Source: Pseudomonadota bacterium (lineage in GTDB: Bacteria; Pseudomonadota; Gammaproteobacteria; Burkholderiales; Burkholderiaceae_B). Taken from it: a DNA stretch of 64,000 nucleotides. This document shows, in pieces, positions 34,584 to 42,688 of this stretch. The stretch covers positions 80,826-144,825 of the forward strand of contig JAFAEO010000058.1 of the NCBI GenBank assembly GCA_023423975.1, given 5' to 3'. Below the pieces are notes generated by a model. That model was given only the letters and a program-made list of their open reading frames with translations, made no database searches and was not told the DNA's origin. Position 1 is the stretch's first letter. The number at the start of each line of letters is the position of its first letter. Both the position numbers and the translations under genes were made by a program.

Positions 34584-35639
34584 ATGGCCCTCGTTTCTTT
34601 ACGTCAACTGCTGGATCACGCAGCCGAGCATGGTTACGGCATTCCCGCTTTCAACGTCAACAATCTGGAACAGATTCAGGCGATCATGCAGGCTGCATCA
34701 AGCACCGACAGTCCGGTCATTCTTCAGGCCTCTGCCGGCGCACGCAAATATGCCGGCGAAGCGTTCCTGCGCCGCCTGGTCGAGGCAGCCATTGAATCGT
34801 ATCCTGATATTCCGGTGTGCATGCATCAGGATCATGGCGCCAGTCCCGCCGTGTGCCAGGCATCGATTCGTTCCGGTTTTTCAAGTGTAATGATGGATGG
34901 TTCTCTGTTGGCCGATATGAAAACGCCATCAAGCTATGAATATAATGTGGCTGTCACACGACAGGTTGCCGATATGGCCCACTGCGTCGGTGTCTCGGTC
35001 GAAGGCGAACTCGGCTGTCTGGGCTCGCTTGAATCGGGCCAGGCGGGCGAAGAAGACGGCTCCGGTGCGCAAGGGGTGTTGTCGCACGAGCAGTTGCTGA
35101 CCGATCCCGAACAGGCTGCCGACTTTGTTGCCCGAACCGGCGTGGATGCGCTGGCCATTGCCATTGGCACCAGCCACGGCGCCTATAAATTTACCCGCAA
35201 GCCCACCGGCGATATTCTGGCCATTGACCGAATCCGCGCGATCCATGAGCGCATTCCCAATGCGCACCTGGTCATGCACGGCTCCTCTTCGGTTCCCCAG
35301 GAATGGCTGGACGTAATTCGCAAGCATGGAGGCGACATTCGTGAAACCTACGGCGTGCCGGTAGAAGAAATTTGTGAAGGCATCAAAAATGGCGTACGCA
35401 AAGTCAATATCGATACCGATATCCGACTGGCAATGACAGGTGCAATGCGTCGCAGCATGATGCAAGATACGGCGGAATTTGATCCACGCAAATTCTTCAA
35501 GGAAGCAACCGCAGCGGCACGACAAATTTGCCAGGAGCGTTTCGAAGCCTTTGGCTGCGCAGGTCGGGCTTCGGTCATCAAGCCGATCGCGTTGGAAAAG
35601 ATGGCTGGTATCTATGCCCAGCAGGCCGCTGCGGCCTGA
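34584..35639 (+). CDS. cbbA: Fructose-bisphosphate aldolase class II, CbbA type
   Basis: A 351-residue zinc aldolase acting in RuBP regeneration. Zinc ligands are visible in CMHQDHGASP and later in VMHGSSSVPQEW; the active-site Asp is in the MHQDHG segment. The GVRKVNIDTDIRLAMTGA segment is the phosphate site. I chose the ATG at 34584, preceded by CAAGGAGATCTAC; the upstream extension overlaps cbbT. Last gene of the cbb operon, followed by a terminator. Confidence 0.97.
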   Translation: MALVSLRQLLDHAAEHGYGIPAFNVNNLEQIQAIMQAASSTDSPVILQASAGARKYAGEAFLRRLVEAAIESYPDIPVCMHQDHGASPAVCQASIRSGFSSVMMDGSLLADMKTPSSYEYNVAVTRQVADMAHCVGVSVEGELGCLGSLESGQAGEEDGSGAQGVLSHEQLLTDPEQAADFVARTGVDALAIAIGTSHGAYKFTRKPTGDILAIDRIRAIHERIPNAHLVMHGSSSVPQEWLDVIRKHGGDIRETYGVPVEEICEGIKNGVRKVNIDTDIRLAMTGAMRRSMMQDTAEFDPRKFFKEATAAARQICQERFEAFGCAGRASVIKPIALEKMAGIYAQQAAAA

Positions 35640-35679
35640 GGCCTGCCTGCAGCACTTTACCGTTCACTGCCATGACGAA

Positions 35680-35709
35680 GGGGCTCAATATAGAGAGCCC
35701 CTTCTTTTT
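35680..35709 (+). terminator. Terminator of the cbb operon
   Basis: GGGGCTC (35680-35686) pairs with GAGCCCC (35695-35701), 8-nt loop, then TTCTTTTT. Confidence 0.92.
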
Positions 35710-35791
35710 GGCTGTTGTGCCGTACCGACACAGCAGATATACCGCTCATGAACACCCGACACGCCACTTAAGCAGCGTGCCTGGCGCCACA

Positions 35792-36904
35792 TCAGTCGAA
35801 CGTGACTACGGAACGAATCGAGGTACCGGCATGCATCAGATCAAATGCCTCGTTGATCTTCTCGATTGGCATGACATGTGTGATCAGATCATCGATATTG
35901 ATCTTGCCTTCCATGTACCAGTCAACAATTTTTGGCACATCGGTACGACCGCGTGCGCCGCCAAAAGCCGAGCCCTGCCAAACGCGACCGGTAACCAGCT
36001 GGAACGGCCGTGTCGAGATTTCCTGGCCCGCACCGGCCACGCCGATAATCGTGCTCTTGCCCCAGCCCTTATGGCAGGACTCCAGCGCCTGGCGCATCAG
36101 ATTCACATTGCCGATACATTCAAAGGTGTGATCGGCTCCGCCCTTGGTCAGACTCACCAGGTAGGGAACAATATCGCCTTCAACTTCTTTCGGATTGACA
36201 AAATGCGTCATGCCGAATTTGCGAGCAAGCTCTTCGCGTGCCGGATTGATGTCTACACCGATAATCATATCGGCACCGGCCATGCGCGCACCCTGCACGA
36301 CATTTAAGCCAATACCGCCCAGACCAAATACAATCACTTTATCGCCGGGCTGAACCTTCGCCGTATAGATGACGGCACCAACACCGGTTGTGACGCCGCA
36401 ACCGATGTAGCAGACCTTTTCAAAGGGTGCATCTTCGCGGATTTTGGCAAGTGCAATTTCCGGCACTACCGTGTAATTGGAAAACGTGGACGTGCCCATG
36501 TAGTGAAACACATCCTTGCCATTCAATTTGAAGCGGCTGGTACCATCGGGCATCAGGCCTTTGCCCTGAGTTTCGCGAATAGCGCCGCACAAATTGGTCT
36601 TGCGCGACAGGCAGAATACGCAATTGCGGCACTCAGGCGTATAAAGCGGAATCACGTGATCGCCGGGTTTGAGCGTGGTCACGCCCGAACCCACTTCTAC
36701 GACCACACCGGCACCTTCGTGACCCAGGATGGCTGGAAAGAGGCCTTCCGGATCGTCACCGGACAGCGTGAACATATCTGTATGACACACACCCGATGCC
36801 TTGATTTCCACCAGCACTTCGAATGCACGCGGGCCGTCCAGCTGGACAGTCTCGATCGTCAGTGGCGCCCCGGCTTTGGTGGCAACAGCGGCTTTTGTTT
36901 CCAT
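35792..36904 (-). CDS. frmA: S-(hydroxymethyl)glutathione dehydrogenase (class III alcohol dehydrogenase)
   Basis: Oxidises S-hydroxymethylglutathione, the formaldehyde adduct, to S-formylglutathione with NAD. It has 370 residues with catalytic zinc ligands Cys40 (ASGVCHTD) and His62-Glu63 (LGHEGAG), structural zinc Cys92, 95, 98 and 106, and the GLGGIGLNVVQGA NAD motif. It lies 15 bp after gfa, so the two form one unit. S-formylglutathione hydrolase and formate dehydrogenase are not in the window. Confidence 0.96.
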   Translation of the reverse strand: METKAAVATKAGAPLTIETVQLDGPRAFEVLVEIKASGVCHTDMFTLSGDDPEGLFPAILGHEGAGVVVEVGSGVTTLKPGDHVIPLYTPECRNCVFCLSRKTNLCGAIRETQGKGLMPDGTSRFKLNGKDVFHYMGTSTFSNYTVVPEIALAKIREDAPFEKVCYIGCGVTTGVGAVIYTAKVQPGDKVIVFGLGGIGLNVVQGARMAGADMIIGVDINPAREELARKFGMTHFVNPKEVEGDIVPYLVSLTKGGADHTFECIGNVNLMRQALESCHKGWGKSTIIGVAGAGQEISTRPFQLVTGRVWQGSAFGGARGRTDVPKIVDWYMEGKINIDDLITHVMPIEKINEAFDLMHAGTSIRSVVTFD

Positions 36905-36919
36905 TACTTCAACTCCTGC

Positions 36920-37489
36920 TTAAGATGCATTTTTCGATTTTGCAACGTGTGTTGCGATAACATCCATCAACGCTGGCGACAGCGCATCATAGGGCGGCAA
37001 TCCCAGTTCGTTCAGTCTTGCACGAATGCCATCCATTTCCGCAGGATCGGTGCCTGTTTCAATAATGGACGAGACAAAAGCGGCAAAGGTTGGCGCAGAC
37101 CAGCCGGTCTGGGGAGAGCGTTCTGTATGAATGAAATCGAGTCCATAGAATGGATGCTGCGTGTTTTCAATACGGCCATACATGTGAACGCCACAACCGC
37201 TGCATGCATGACGCTGAATGGCTGCCGATTCGTCGACCACCTTGAGCTTGTCGCCATGGGCTGTGACCTGCACGGACTCTTTTGGCACGACGGCAACCTG
37301 CGAAAACAGGGCGCCGGCAGGCCGCCAGCATTTAGAACAACCACAAAGGTGATTATGTGCCGATTGCGAGTTCACTGTTACTTCGACCCTGTCTGTCTCG
37401 CAATTACAAACCAGTTTGCCACCAGTAAAGTTATTGTCTGTACTAGCCTGAACGCCATTGTTAACGGCTGGATGGATATTGTAACTCAT
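36920..37489 (-). CDS. gfa: S-(hydroxymethyl)glutathione synthase (formaldehyde-activating Gfa)
   Basis: A 189-residue zinc protein that binds glutathione and helps trap formaldehyde. The family Cys motifs are present: LVCNCETD, LCGCSKCWRP and RHACSGCGVHMYG. I chose the ATG at 37489 with GGAGACACAT before it, giving the usual MSYNIHPAVNNGV start. It forms an operon with frmA and has a sigma54-type promoter upstream. Confidence 0.95.
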   Translation of the reverse strand: MSYNIHPAVNNGVQASTDNNFTGGKLVCNCETDRVEVTVNSQSAHNHLCGCSKCWRPAGALFSQVAVVPKESVQVTAHGDKLKVVDESAAIQRHACSGCGVHMYGRIENTQHPFYGLDFIHTERSPQTGWSAPTFAAFVSSIIETGTDPAEMDGIRARLNELGLPPYDALSPALMDVIATHVAKSKNAS

Positions 37490-37559
37490 ATGTGTCTCCG
37501 GATTGGTTATGAATAGCTCTGACTTGATCGGGCATCTCCCCCGCAATAACCTGTACTCA

Positions 37560-37575
37560 AGCAACTTCCATGCCA
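37560..37575 (-). promoter_or_regulatory. Sigma54 (-24/-12) promoter of gfa-frmA
   Basis: On the minus strand TGGCATGGAAGTTGCT, a full match to TGGCAY-N5-TTGCW with GG-N10-GC spacing. The first seven bases are identical to the xoxF promoter. The predicted leader is about 60 nt. Confidence 0.78.
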
Positions 37576-37691
37576 ATCATCGGAAACAATTGCCTGCGAT
37601 GAGAAAAGCATAGTGAACAGAAGCAGAACCATTGCACTTTGACAATGACCTTGCGTCGCTCGTTTGAACGCGCGCATCAGCAGTTGTTCAG

Positions 37692-37710
37692 AATACGATA
37701 CAGGCTGTTC
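37692..37710. promoter_or_regulatory. Candidate enhancer (UAS) for gfa-frmA
   Basis: AATACGATACAGGCTGTTC, matching the xoxF upstream element at 14 of 19 positions, with all flank bases and both ACA/TGT arms kept. It lies about 117-135 bp before the sigma54 promoter. The 37711-37891 stretch beyond it shows no gene. Confidence 0.6.
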
Positions 37711-37891
37711 CATGCACGCCGCAGATGCGGGCGGGTTGATACAGATACAGCACCATCAGGCGATGTCGCACCCAGTCTGCCTCCCCAATTTGCCGCAATA
37801 CGCAGAGGCGTCAGACAACGGCATACAGGAACGCATCAAAAAGGTAAATCACGAAGCAAACCTGTTGCCAATGCTCGGGAGTGAGATTGTG

Positions 37892-38929
37892 TCAGGACGC
37901 TGCCGAGAGCCGCGCCATGGTCTCTGTTAACGCCGCAAGAATGAGCGGATCGGATGGCGTATGCGTGCCGCCGAGGATCCAGCGCAAATCTGCACCGGGC
38001 AGGAAGCGCTGCAGCAAATGCACGTTGGCGGCAGGACATATCCAGTCATGCGTGCCATGCAGCAAAGTCGTCGGCACCGGCACTTCGCGCAGTTGCGCCA
38101 GCAGCGCAGGCAGATCGATAAACCCCATGTGGCGTAAATAGTGCGCCTGGATGCGATATTTGTGGATAATGCGCTGCGCCGCCGTGGCCCGATCGGATTC
38201 TTCTTGGCGACTGTCAGCCTGGGACTGCGTGCCGACAGCTGTCTGGTCTGTCGCACCCTGATCCTGGGCCTGCTTTTTTGCTGCCTGCTGCCCTTTAGGT
38301 GCTTGCTGCGTGACTTTACCCTGCATCATGCCAACCATAATCTTGCTTTCGTAGCTGCTCCAGCGCTCGGCCGCATCCGATATTTTCTCGCGATCGCTGC
38401 CCAGCAGCCTGTCGGCCAGCGTCTGCAGCACCGATTCTTTTTCTCTGTCACTCATGGTCTCGGTCAGGCTGTCCCAGGCTTGCGGCACCAATGCCTGCAA
38501 TTGCTGGAAGAACCAGTCCAGCTGCAACCGGGAAGGCAGGAACGTGCCGCGCAGTACAAGATGACGAATGTGTTTTGCGTGCCTGGCGGCATAAGCCAGG
38601 GCCAGGTATGCTCCCCAAGATCCGCCCACGACGGTCCACGCCGAAATGGCCAGATGCTGTCGCAATCGTTCAATATCGTCTACCAAATGCGCCGTTGTAT
38701 TATGTTCGAGACTTCCGGTGGGCAGGCTTTTGCCGCTGCCGCGCTGGTCAAACAGAACCACCCGCCAGCGATTCAGGTCGAACCACTCCAGCATGGCCAG
38801 ATTACTGCTACTGCCCGGCCCGCCATGCAGAACGACTGCGGCAGGCGCCCGGACATTGCCGAATTCAGCGTAATACAACTGGTGCCCATCGGGGGTATGC
38901 AGATAACCTTGGGACAATGGCATGCTCAT
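37892..38929 (-). CDS. pip: Prolyl iminopeptidase-like alpha/beta hydrolase
   Basis: A peptidase S33 family hydrolase that removes N-terminal proline. It shows the oxyanion segment VLHGGPGSSSN, LFDQRGSGKS, and the nucleophile elbow VGGSWGAYLAL with the serine; the catalytic His lies in the C-terminal GGTHTPS. A Gln/Ala-rich insert of about 45 residues (beginning QGKVTQQAPKGQQAAK) sits in the cap region where most homologues have none. I chose the ATG at 38929; the next Met is two codons later. It lies between gfa and pqqA with no clear link to C1 metabolism. Confidence 0.88.
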   Translation of the reverse strand: MSMPLSQGYLHTPDGHQLYYAEFGNVRAPAAVVLHGGPGSSSNLAMLEWFDLNRWRVVLFDQRGSGKSLPTGSLEHNTTAHLVDDIERLRQHLAISAWTVVGGSWGAYLALAYAARHAKHIRHLVLRGTFLPSRLQLDWFFQQLQALVPQAWDSLTETMSDREKESVLQTLADRLLGSDREKISDAAERWSSYESKIMVGMMQGKVTQQAPKGQQAAKKQAQDQGATDQTAVGTQSQADSRQEESDRATAAQRIIHKYRIQAHYLRHMGFIDLPALLAQLREVPVPTTLLHGTHDWICPAANVHLLQRFLPGADLRWILGGTHTPSDPLILAALTETMARLSAAS

Positions 38930-39028
38930 AAAAACAAGTTCCGGACAGAAGATGAAAACAGGATCGCACATTACAACTGATATAATGACCAAGACATAAA
39001 CCGGAAATTTTTTGCAGGTTAAAGCGCC

Positions 39029-39056
39029 TTGACAAATATGCGAGTCATGCTACCAT
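39029..39056 (+). promoter_or_regulatory. Candidate sigma70 promoter of the pqq operon
   Basis: TTGACA (39029-39034) and TACCAT (39051-39056), spacer 16 bp. The leader to pqqA would be about 125 nt. A sigma54-like GGAAATTTTTTGC at 39003-39015 has GG-N9-GC spacing, one base short. Confidence 0.55.
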
Positions 39057-39188
39057 TAATTTGACTGCGCATCGTTTTACAGTCATGCGGGGCAGTAGCC
39101 ATATTGAATTATCAGTATCATGCTGGTAGCTGGCTCATACACCTTCTGCCTGCCACTTCGACATTTTCCATCTGAACAGGAGATATTT

Positions 39189-39263
39189 ATGAAATGGACA
39201 ACACCTGAGTTTTGCGATCTGCGTTTTGGCTTTGAAATCACGATGTACATCGCCAACCGTTAA
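39189..39263 (+). CDS. pqqA: PQQ precursor peptide PqqA
   Basis: A 24-residue peptide, MKWTTPEFCDLRFGFEITMY then IANR, preceded by ACAGGAGATATTT. Glu16 and Tyr20 in the ExxxY motif are the residues that PqqE cross-links to build PQQ. A Cys at position 9 is unusual; many PqqA peptides have an aromatic or small residue there. First gene of pqqABCDE; too short for most gene finders. Confidence 0.93.
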   Translation: MKWTTPEFCDLRFGFEITMYIANR

Positions 39264-39326
39264 TCTGCATCCTACGCTCATACCATGCGGCGCTGGCGAG
39301 AGCCAGTGCCGTTTTACTTGCTACCT

Positions 39327-40256
39327 ATGAAAATTCTTGTGCTTGGCTCTGCCGCCGGTGGCGGATTCCCGCAGTGGAACTGCAACTGTCCCAATTGTGA
39401 CGGTGTACGCCGACAGAGCATCCGCGCCATTGCCCGCACCCAGTCATCCATTGCGATCTCGGCGGACGGTATTCAATGGCTGCTGGTTAATGCCTCTCCC
39501 GATATTCTTAAACAGATCCAAGCCAATCCTGCCCTGCAGCCGGCACGCAGCGTGCGCGACACCGGTATCACATCTGTAATATTAATGGATGCGCAGATCG
39601 ATCATGTGACCGGCCTGTTGATGCTGCGCGAAAGCAGCAGCCCCATTCCCTTGTATTGCACCGAGCCGGTCTGGAATGATCTGAGCACCGGTCTGCCGCT
39701 GACCCAGGTCCTGTCGCATTATTGCAGCCTGACGCATCGGCACATCACCGTTGAAGAAAACCGCTTCAGCCCGCCTTTGCAACTGGTCGAGCTGCCGGGC
39801 ATTACCATTACCCCGTTTCCGCTCACCAGCAAGGCCCCGCCCTACTCGCCCAACCGCAATAATCCGCAGGTGGGCGACAATATCGGCCTGCTCATTACCA
39901 GCGAGCACTCCGGCAAAACTCTTTTTTATGCGCCAGGCCTGGGCCAGATTGAGCCGCTGGTGCTCGAGGCCATGTCCCGCGCCGACTGCGTCATGGTAGA
40001 CGGCACGGTGTGGACCGAAGACGAGATGATCCGTCTTGGCCTGTCGCGCAAAACCGCTGCCCAAATGGGCCATCTGCCACAATCGGGTGCCGGTGGCATG
40101 ATCAGCGTTCTGGATTCGCTGGGTGAAAATAAACGCAAGATTCTTATTCATATCAACAACAGCAATCCGATTCTGAACCAGGATTCGGAAGAAGCTGCAG
40201 TACTGCAACGGCATAATATTGAAATCGCCGTTGACGGCATGGAGATCACATTGTGA
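39327..40256 (+). CDS. pqqB: PQQ biosynthesis protein PqqB
   Basis: A 309-residue metallo-beta-lactamase-fold protein that hydroxylates the tyrosine of the processed precursor. The start MKILVLGSAAGGGFPQWNC and the zinc-type CNCPNCDG are typical of the family, and the metal-site segment MDAQIDHVTGLL replaces the classical HxHxDH. I chose the ATG at 39327; an upstream start adds 14 unlikely residues. Its stop overlaps the pqqC start by 4 bp. Confidence 0.96.
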   Translation: MKILVLGSAAGGGFPQWNCNCPNCDGVRRQSIRAIARTQSSIAISADGIQWLLVNASPDILKQIQANPALQPARSVRDTGITSVILMDAQIDHVTGLLMLRESSSPIPLYCTEPVWNDLSTGLPLTQVLSHYCSLTHRHITVEENRFSPPLQLVELPGITITPFPLTSKAPPYSPNRNNPQVGDNIGLLITSEHSGKTLFYAPGLGQIEPLVLEAMSRADCVMVDGTVWTEDEMIRLGLSRKTAAQMGHLPQSGAGGMISVLDSLGENKRKILIHINNSNPILNQDSEEAAVLQRHNIEIAVDGMEITL

Positions 40257-41011
40257 GCATCGTTCTGTCGAATCTCGCTGGGTATAACCAGAAACAAACC
40301 GACCCCCAGGCCTGGGACCGGACTGAATTTGAGCGTCAGCTGCGTGCCAAGGGCGCCAGCTACCACATCCACCATCCATTCAATATCCGAATGAATAGTG
40401 GTCAATTGAGCCAGGACGATATCCGCTGCTGGGTGGCCAACCGTTTCTATTACCAGATCAATATTCCGCTCAAAGATGCAGCGGTCATGTCCAACTGTCC
40501 CGACAGGGAAACCCGCCGTCGCTGGATTCTGCGCATGCTGGACCATGATGGTTTTGGCGATAACGAGGGCGGCATTGAAGCCTGGACGCGTCTGGGCCAG
40601 GCGGTAGGTATCAGCCGCGAGGATTTGTGGTCTTTGAAGCTGGTCGCGCCCGGCGTACGTTTTGCCGTGGATGCCTATGTCAATTTTGCACGCCAGGTGC
40701 CATGGCAGGAAGCGGTTTGTTCGTCGCTAACCGAAATGTTTGCACCGAAAATTCACAAAGACAGGCTGGCAAACTGGCCCGGCCATTATCAGTGGATCGA
40801 GTCGGATGGGCTGGAATATTTCCGCAGCCGGATCTCTCTGGCAGAACGGGATGTCGAGCACGGGCTGCAGGTCACGTTAGATTACTTTACCACCCGCCAG
40901 CAGCAGGCGCGGGCACTGGAAATTTTGCAATTTAAACTGGATATTCTATGGTCCATGCTGGACGCCATTGAAAAAGCCTGCCAGCATAACAGCGAGACAA
41001 CCCATGCCTGA
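40253..41011 (+). CDS. pqqC: Pyrroloquinoline-quinone synthase PqqC
   Basis: A 252-residue cofactor-less oxidase for the last step of PQQ synthesis. HHPFNIRMNSGQLSQDDIRCW and NRFYYQINIPLKDAAVMSN are family hallmarks. The GTG start overlaps the pqqB stop, indicating translational coupling. Confidence 0.97.
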   Translation: MSIVLSNLAGYNQKQTDPQAWDRTEFERQLRAKGASYHIHHPFNIRMNSGQLSQDDIRCWVANRFYYQINIPLKDAAVMSNCPDRETRRRWILRMLDHDGFGDNEGGIEAWTRLGQAVGISREDLWSLKLVAPGVRFAVDAYVNFARQVPWQEAVCSSLTEMFAPKIHKDRLANWPGHYQWIESDGLEYFRSRISLAERDVEHGLQVTLDYFTTRQQQARALEILQFKLDILWSMLDAIEKACQHNSETTHA

Positions 41012-41267
41012 TTTGCCTGAAAAGCCCCTGTTGTCGCGCCTGTTCCGGCTACAGTACGAAAAGGCGCAAAATGCCTATGTGCTGCTGTACCCAGAAGGCA
41101 TGGTCAAGTTGAATGACAGCGCCGCCGAAATTCTACGTCGCTGTGATGGCGAACGCAATATTGCCCAGATCGTTGCCGATCTGGAACAAAGTTTTGCCAC
41201 GACAGGATTGCAGAATGATGTTGAATCATTTCTGCAGGCTGCACAGGAGCGTGGCTGGATCAAATAG
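41004..41267 (+). CDS. pqqD: PQQ biosynthesis chaperone PqqD
   Basis: An 87-residue peptide chaperone that presents PqqA to PqqE. The family pattern RLQYEKAQNAYVLLYPEGMV and LNDSAAEILRRCDGERNI is intact. I chose the ATG at 41004, overlapping pqqC by 8 bp. A separate gene here; in some species it is fused to pqqC. Confidence 0.95.
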   Translation: MPDLPEKPLLSRLFRLQYEKAQNAYVLLYPEGMVKLNDSAAEILRRCDGERNIAQIVADLEQSFATTGLQNDVESFLQAAQERGWIK

Positions 41268-41275
41268 AGGTCACC

Positions 41276-42466
41276 ATGGATATACCCCAAGCCGCAGAGC
41301 AAAAGCAGAAACCCGCCATTGCGCCACCACTGTGGCTGCTGGCTGAACTGACCTATCGCTGCCCGCTGCATTGCGTGTTCTGCTATAACCCGGTGGATTA
41401 TGCCAGCAACCTGAACGAGCTTACTACCGACCAGTGGATCAGCGTTATGCGCCAGGCCCGGGAAATGGGTGCGGCACAATTGGGATTTTCCGGCGGCGAG
41501 CCTTTGCTGCGCGATGACCTGGAAGTGCTTGTGGCAGAAGGTCGCAAACTGGGTTTCTATACCAATCTTATTACCTCCGGCGTTGGCTTGAAACGCGAAC
41601 GGCTTGCCGCCCTGCGCGAGGCCGGACTCGATCATATTCAGTTGTCATTCCAGGACTCCACGCGGGAAATGAACGATTTCCTGACCCACACCAAAACCTT
41701 TGATCTGAAGTCTCGCGTTGCCGCCATGATTCGGGAATTCGAATACCCCATGGTACTGAATGTGGTTCTGCATCGCTATAACCTGGACCATATCGAACGC
41801 ATTATCGAGATGGCCGACAAAATGGGCGTGGAATACCTGGAACTGGCCAACACACAGTATTACGGCTGGGGCCTGATCAATCGCGAACAATTGTTGCCTG
41901 ACCGTGCGCAATTGCAGCGCGCAGAAGCCGCCGTCGCGCGTTATCGCGAAAAAATCGGCAACCGGATGCGTATTTTGTTTGTGGTGCCGGATTATTTTGA
42001 AAAACGACCCAAAGCCTGTATGAACGGCTGGGGATCCGTTTTCCTGGCCATCTCTGCCGATGGCAGCGCCCTGCCCTGTCATGCCGCCAAAACCATTCCT
42101 GGCTTGCAGTTTCCACAGGTGACCGATACCGCCCTGCATGATATCTGGTACCACAGCGATGCATTCAACAAGTTCCGCGGTGATGACTGGATGCAGGAGC
42201 CTTGTCGCACCTGTCCGGAAAAGGAACGGGATTTCGGCGGTTGCCGCTGCCAGGCGCTGGCCCTGACCGGCAATGCCGCCAACGCCGATCCGGTTTGCGA
42301 TAAATCGCCCTATCACCATGTCATTACGGATATGATCGGCCGCAAGCCGACAGCCGCCATCCAGGAAAAACCGCTGGTGTTTCGTAACGATGCCAACTCG
42401 CGCCAGCTATCTGCCGACTTGACCACCAGTGCCTTGGCAAGCGAAGACAAAATGTCGCCCTTATAG
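41276..42466 (+). CDS. pqqE: Radical SAM enzyme PqqE
   Basis: Cross-links Glu and Tyr of PqqA. It has 396 residues. The radical SAM motif is C29-x3-C33-x2-C36 (YRCPLHCVFCYNP), and the SPASM auxiliary cluster cysteines are in the C-terminal half (CMNGWG; CRTCPEKERDFGGCRC; CDKS). GAGGTCACC precedes the ATG. Last of pqqABCDE; the protease genes pqqF/G are absent here. Confidence 0.97.
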   Translation: MDIPQAAEQKQKPAIAPPLWLLAELTYRCPLHCVFCYNPVDYASNLNELTTDQWISVMRQAREMGAAQLGFSGGEPLLRDDLEVLVAEGRKLGFYTNLITSGVGLKRERLAALREAGLDHIQLSFQDSTREMNDFLTHTKTFDLKSRVAAMIREFEYPMVLNVVLHRYNLDHIERIIEMADKMGVEYLELANTQYYGWGLINREQLLPDRAQLQRAEAAVARYREKIGNRMRILFVVPDYFEKRPKACMNGWGSVFLAISADGSALPCHAAKTIPGLQFPQVTDTALHDIWYHSDAFNKFRGDDWMQEPCRTCPEKERDFGGCRCQALALTGNAANADPVCDKSPYHHVITDMIGRKPTAAIQEKPLVFRNDANSRQLSADLTTSALASEDKMSPL

Positions 42467-42487
42467 GGAAAACGAGACACGCATGAC

Positions 42488-42501
42488 ATATCATGTGATA
42501 T
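42488..42501. promoter_or_regulatory. Palindrome upstream of the sigma54 activator gene
   Basis: ATATCA-TG-TGATAT, perfect 6-bp arms, about 190 bp before the activator start. It may be an operator; no other copy was noticed. Confidence 0.3.
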
Positions 42502-42688
42502 ACAATTGGACGAGCATAGACAGGTTCCCCAGCCAGTAACGGGCTACCGATATGATTGCAGTTTAATGTTGCACAGACGACATCAATATGCAGCGGGCAT
42601 ATAACCCGTATACAAGCACCGAGACAGATTACAAAAATCGGCATCAGCCACCGAAGATCAAGCGCTGATGTACATAGCAGGAGGAGAC

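Noticed and set aside
38141..38980. 279-codon plus-strand frame opposite pip
   Set aside because: Antisense shadow of a recognised hydrolase.
39001..39016. Possible sigma54 promoter before pqqA (GGAAATTTTTTGC)
   Set aside because: Spacing is GG-N9-GC, one base short of the rigid requirement, and no copy of the 19-bp element was seen; a sigma70 promoter lies close by.
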